Shown: positions 5,042 to 7,252 of the stretch, one piece after another
Layout: the number at the start of each line of letters is the position of its first letter
Position numbering within the stretch: the stretch's first letter is position 1
From: Alphaproteobacteria bacterium
Lineage (GTDB): Bacteria > Pseudomonadota > Alphaproteobacteria > Reyranellales > Reyranellaceae
Direction: 5' to 3'
NCBI GenBank assembly: GCA_013290035.1
Contig: JABCYT010000158.1
Location: forward strand, 1 to 7,252
DNA length: 7,252 nucleotides
Translations under genes and position numbers: made by a program
The notes under the pieces: generated by a model
What the model saw: only the letters and a program-made list of their open reading frames with translations
Told to the model about the DNA's origin: nothing
Database searches by the model: none

Positions 5042-5772
5042 CAAAACCATAGCTTCACGCCCACCAGCGCGCGCAGGTTCGAGGTCGGCCCGCCTGCCGC
5101 CGCCACGAAGTTCGCGGTGGTGCCGGTGAACTGCTCGAAGCTGACGCCGATATAGGGCGCCACCTCCTTGACGATTTCATAGCGCAGCCTGAGCCCCAGC
5201 TCGTAGCGCGCCAACCCGCTGCCGAGCTGGATGGCCGGGTCGTCCTGCGCGGCGAGCATCGCCTCGAGGAAGGGCTGGGCGATCAGCTTCTGCGACAGCA
5301 GCACGTCGTACGCCGCTTCGAGGCGGGCGCTCACCACCGCGGTCTGGCTCACCGCCAGCACGGCGTCGACATGGATGCCGTAGGGCGCGACACCCTCGAC
5401 GCCGGCGATGACGCCCGAGCGCGTGATGCCCTGGTCGAAGACGGTGAACTGTACGCCCGCCTTGGCGTCCCAGTAGTCCGCGATCCGGCGGCTGTAGAAG
5501 AAGCGGTTGTCGATGCCCCGGGTGCCGCCCTCGTTGTCGATCCGTCCGGAATCGTCGATCACCCCTGAATTCTGCAGCCGGAGCTTGGTCGAATCGTCGC
5601 CGATCCACGCCTGGGTCGCCCACTCCGTGGCAGGCGCCACCGAGGTGAGGCGCTTCTCGATCCGACCGTCGAAGCGCCAGTAGGTCGCCTGGTCGTCCAT
5701 CGCCAGGGCGGGTGCGGTGACGCCGGTCATGGCCAGCGCGAGCGCCGTCATGGCTGCGCTAATGATGCGCAT
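5041..5772 (-). CDS. copB: CopB/PcoB outer-membrane copper resistance protein
   Basis: This 243-aa protein has a signal peptide (residues 1-24, cleavage after Ala-Leu-Ala) and the whole CopB/PcoB beta-barrel domain. Typical blocks are ATQAWIGDDSTKLRLQNSG, NRFFYSRRIADYWDAKAGVQ, EGVAPYGIHVDAVLAVSQ, YDVLLSQKLIAQPFLEAML, GSGLARYELGLRLRYEI and VAPYIGVSFEQFTGTTANF. It ends in the aromatic Trp-Phe expected of an outer-membrane barrel. The Met/His-rich N-terminal linker of many CopB proteins is absent, so this is a short form. The role is copper sequestration or passage at the outer membrane, together with CopA. The start ATG 5772 lies 14 nt inside the copA reading frame and has a GGGGGG-like ribosome binding site. 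A second in-frame Met (residue 8) would also leave a workable signal sequence. Confidence 0.92.
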   Translation of the reverse strand: MRIISAAMTALALAMTGVTAPALAMDDQATYWRFDGRIEKRLTSVAPATEWATQAWIGDDSTKLRLQNSGVIDDSGRIDNEGGTRGIDNRFFYSRRIADYWDAKAGVQFTVFDQGITRSGVIAGVEGVAPYGIHVDAVLAVSQTAVVSARLEAAYDVLLSQKLIAQPFLEAMLAAQDDPAIQLGSGLARYELGLRLRYEIVKEVAPYIGVSFEQFTGTTANFVAAAGGPTSNLRALVGVKLWF

Positions 5773-7252
5773 GGCCGCCCCCCATCGTCGGCGCCGACGA
5801 TGCGGCGGGCAGGACCTCGCCCTTGGGATGCACCACGAACTCGCGGAACATCCCGGTCATCATGTGGAACATGAGGTGGCAGTGGAACGGCCAGCGTCCG
5901 ACCGCGGCCATGTACACGGTGACGCTGACGGTGCGGCCGGGCGGCACGACCACCACGTGCTTGCGCGGCCGCGCCTCGCCCGCGCCGTTGTCGAGATCCA
6001 TCCAGAGCCCGTGCAGATGAAGCGGATGGTTCATCATGGTCTCGTTCCTGAGGACCAGGCGCACCGTCTCGCCCTCGGTGAAGTCGATGGTGGGCTGCTC
6101 GGAATATTTGCGGTCGTCGAACGACCAGTAATAGCGGTCCATGTTGCCGGTGAGCCGAAGCTCGATGGTGCGGTCGGGCGGGTTGAGTCCGTAGCGGCGA
6201 TCGAGCCGCTTCAGGTCGGCATAGGCCAGGACCTTCGTGCCGGCCAGGGCGTCGACCGGCGGCACGTGGACCAGACCAGAAGGATCGTGACCCATCGCAG
6301 CGTGGTCCATCTTCGAGTGGTCCATCTTCGCTGGGTCCATGCCGCCATGACCCATATCCGCAGCGCCCAGCACGCCCGGCGCACGCAGCACCGGCAGCGG
6401 CCCCGCCATGCCCTGGCGGGGCGCCAAGGTAGCGCGCGCCAAGCCGCGCCGGTCGATCGACTGCGCCTCGATCGTGTAGGCGCGGTCCTCCCGGGGTTCG
6501 ACGATCACGTCATAGGTCTCGCCGACCCCGATCCTGAACGCGTCGACCTCGACCGGTTCGACGTCGTTGCCGTCGGCCTGCACGACCTTCAGGCGGAGGC
6601 CGGGAATGCGCGCGTCGAAGATCGTCATCGCCGAGCCGTTGATAAAGCGCAGCCGCACCCGCTCGCCTGAATTGAACAGGCCCGTCCAGTTGTCTGTCGG
6701 ACCGCGTCCATTCACCAGAAAGGTGTAGCCCGTGACGTCGGCCAGGTCGGTCGGGTCCATGCGCATCTCGCCCCACATCAGGCGGTCGGAGATGATGGCC
6801 TGCCGTTGCTCCGTCGTCGTGGCGGCGCCCAGATCGCGCAGCAGGCCGGGCAAGGTCCGCCTGCGGTCGTTGAAGTAGCCAGGCTCCTGCTTCAGCTTGC
6901 GCAGGATGGCGCCGGGCGACATCGGATGGTGGTCGCTCAGCATCACGACGTAATCGCGCGCGACCTTGTAGCGCTCACCTTGCGCCGGCTCGATGACGAT
7001 GGGCGCGTACAGGCCCTCCTGCTCCTGGCCGCCGGAATGGCTGTGGTACCAGTAGGTGCCGGCCTGGCGGACCGTGAAGCGGTAGGTGAAGGTCTCGCCG
7101 GGCCTGATGCCGTCGAAATTCACCATGGGAACGCCGTCCATGCGCGACGGCACCTGGACGCCGTGCCAATGGATGGAGGTCTCCTCCTTGAGGCGGTTGA
7201 TGACGTTGATCGTCACCTCCTCGCCTTCCTTCCAGCGCAGCGTCGGGCCCGC
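5759..7252 (-). CDS. copA: CopA/PcoA multicopper oxidase (5' end outside window)
   Basis: This periplasmic multicopper oxidase of copper resistance oxidises Cu(I) and binds extra copper. The frame is open to the right edge, so 497 residues are seen and the N-terminus, normally with a Tat signal, is missing. A GTG at 7216 is not the start, because CopA-like sequence (GPTLRWKEGEEVT) continues upstream. All four copper-binding blocks are present, counting from the window edge: HWHG at 28-31, WYHSHSGGQEQEGLY at about 68-82, HPLHLHG at 409-415 and HCHLMFHMMTGM at 457-468, the last with the type 1 Cys458 and axial Met468. A Met/His-rich insert at about 300-322 (repeats of MDH and MGH) and a His-rich tail (GGGHAHH) suggest extra copper binding. 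The stop overlaps copB by 14 nt, so the two are one transcript. Confidence 0.95.
   Translation of the reverse strand, partial: AGPTLRWKEGEEVTINVINRLKEETSIHWHGVQVPSRMDGVPMVNFDGIRPGETFTYRFTVRQAGTYWYHSHSGGQEQEGLYAPIVIEPAQGERYKVARDYVVMLSDHHPMSPGAILRKLKQEPGYFNDRRRTLPGLLRDLGAATTTEQRQAIISDRLMWGEMRMDPTDLADVTGYTFLVNGRGPTDNWTGLFNSGERVRLRFINGSAMTIFDARIPGLRLKVVQADGNDVEPVEVDAFRIGVGETYDVIVEPREDRAYTIEAQSIDRRGLARATLAPRQGMAGPLPVLRAPGVLGAADMGHGGMDPAKMDHSKMDHAAMGHDPSGLVHVPPVDALAGTKVLAYADLKRLDRRYGLNPPDRTIELRLTGNMDRYYWSFDDRKYSEQPTIDFTEGETVRLVLRNETMMNHPLHLHGLWMDLDNGAGEARPRKHVVVVPPGRTVSVTVYMAAVGRWPFHCHLMFHMMTGMFREFVVHPKGEVLPAASSAPTMGGGHAHH

Noticed and set aside
5717..6670. Plus-strand 317-codon frame opposite copA
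   Set aside because: It is rich in His, Arg and Asp with no recognisable domain; copA on the minus strand is unmistakable.

Overview
The window is GC-rich bacterial DNA and most likely comes from an alphaproteobacterium of the Rhizobiales type. Three things suggest this. The ars gene set uses an aquaglyceroporin instead of a pump, as in rhizobia. Genes are tightly packed, with ATGA, GTGA and TGATG junctions. The intergenic region on the left has a perfect match to the promoter consensus of the alphaproteobacterial general-stress sigma factor EcfG (GGAAC-N16-CGTT). No mobile element, tRNA, rRNA or CRISPR array is visible.

Left part (1-1361): two divergent genes for exported proteins flank a roughly 200-bp regulatory region. 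The minus-strand gene runs off the left edge. It encodes a signal peptide followed by about 170 residues made almost only of Gly, Ala, Ser, Val and Thr. The plus-strand gene encodes a small four-cysteine exported protein of unknown function. Both may be read from EcfG-type promoters.

Right part (1370-7252): every gene lies on the minus strand and together they form a multi-metal resistance block. In transcription order these are copA (multicopper oxidase, 5' end outside the window), copB (outer-membrane copper protein), a doubtful 56-codon ORF, then arsR, arsI-like, arsC, aqpS-like, a PadR-type regulator and chrA (chromate transporter). CopA and CopB handle periplasmic and outer-membrane copper. 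ArsR senses As(III). The ArsI-like enzyme would cleave the C-As bond of methylarsenite or related trivalent organoarsenicals to give As(III). ArsC reduces arsenate to As(III). The aquaglyceroporin would let As(III) leave down its gradient, since no ArsB or Acr3 pump is encoded in the window. PadR and ChrA form a coupled chromate module behind a tandem-repeat operator candidate.

All functional names rest on motifs read by eye. No homology search or structure prediction was run.
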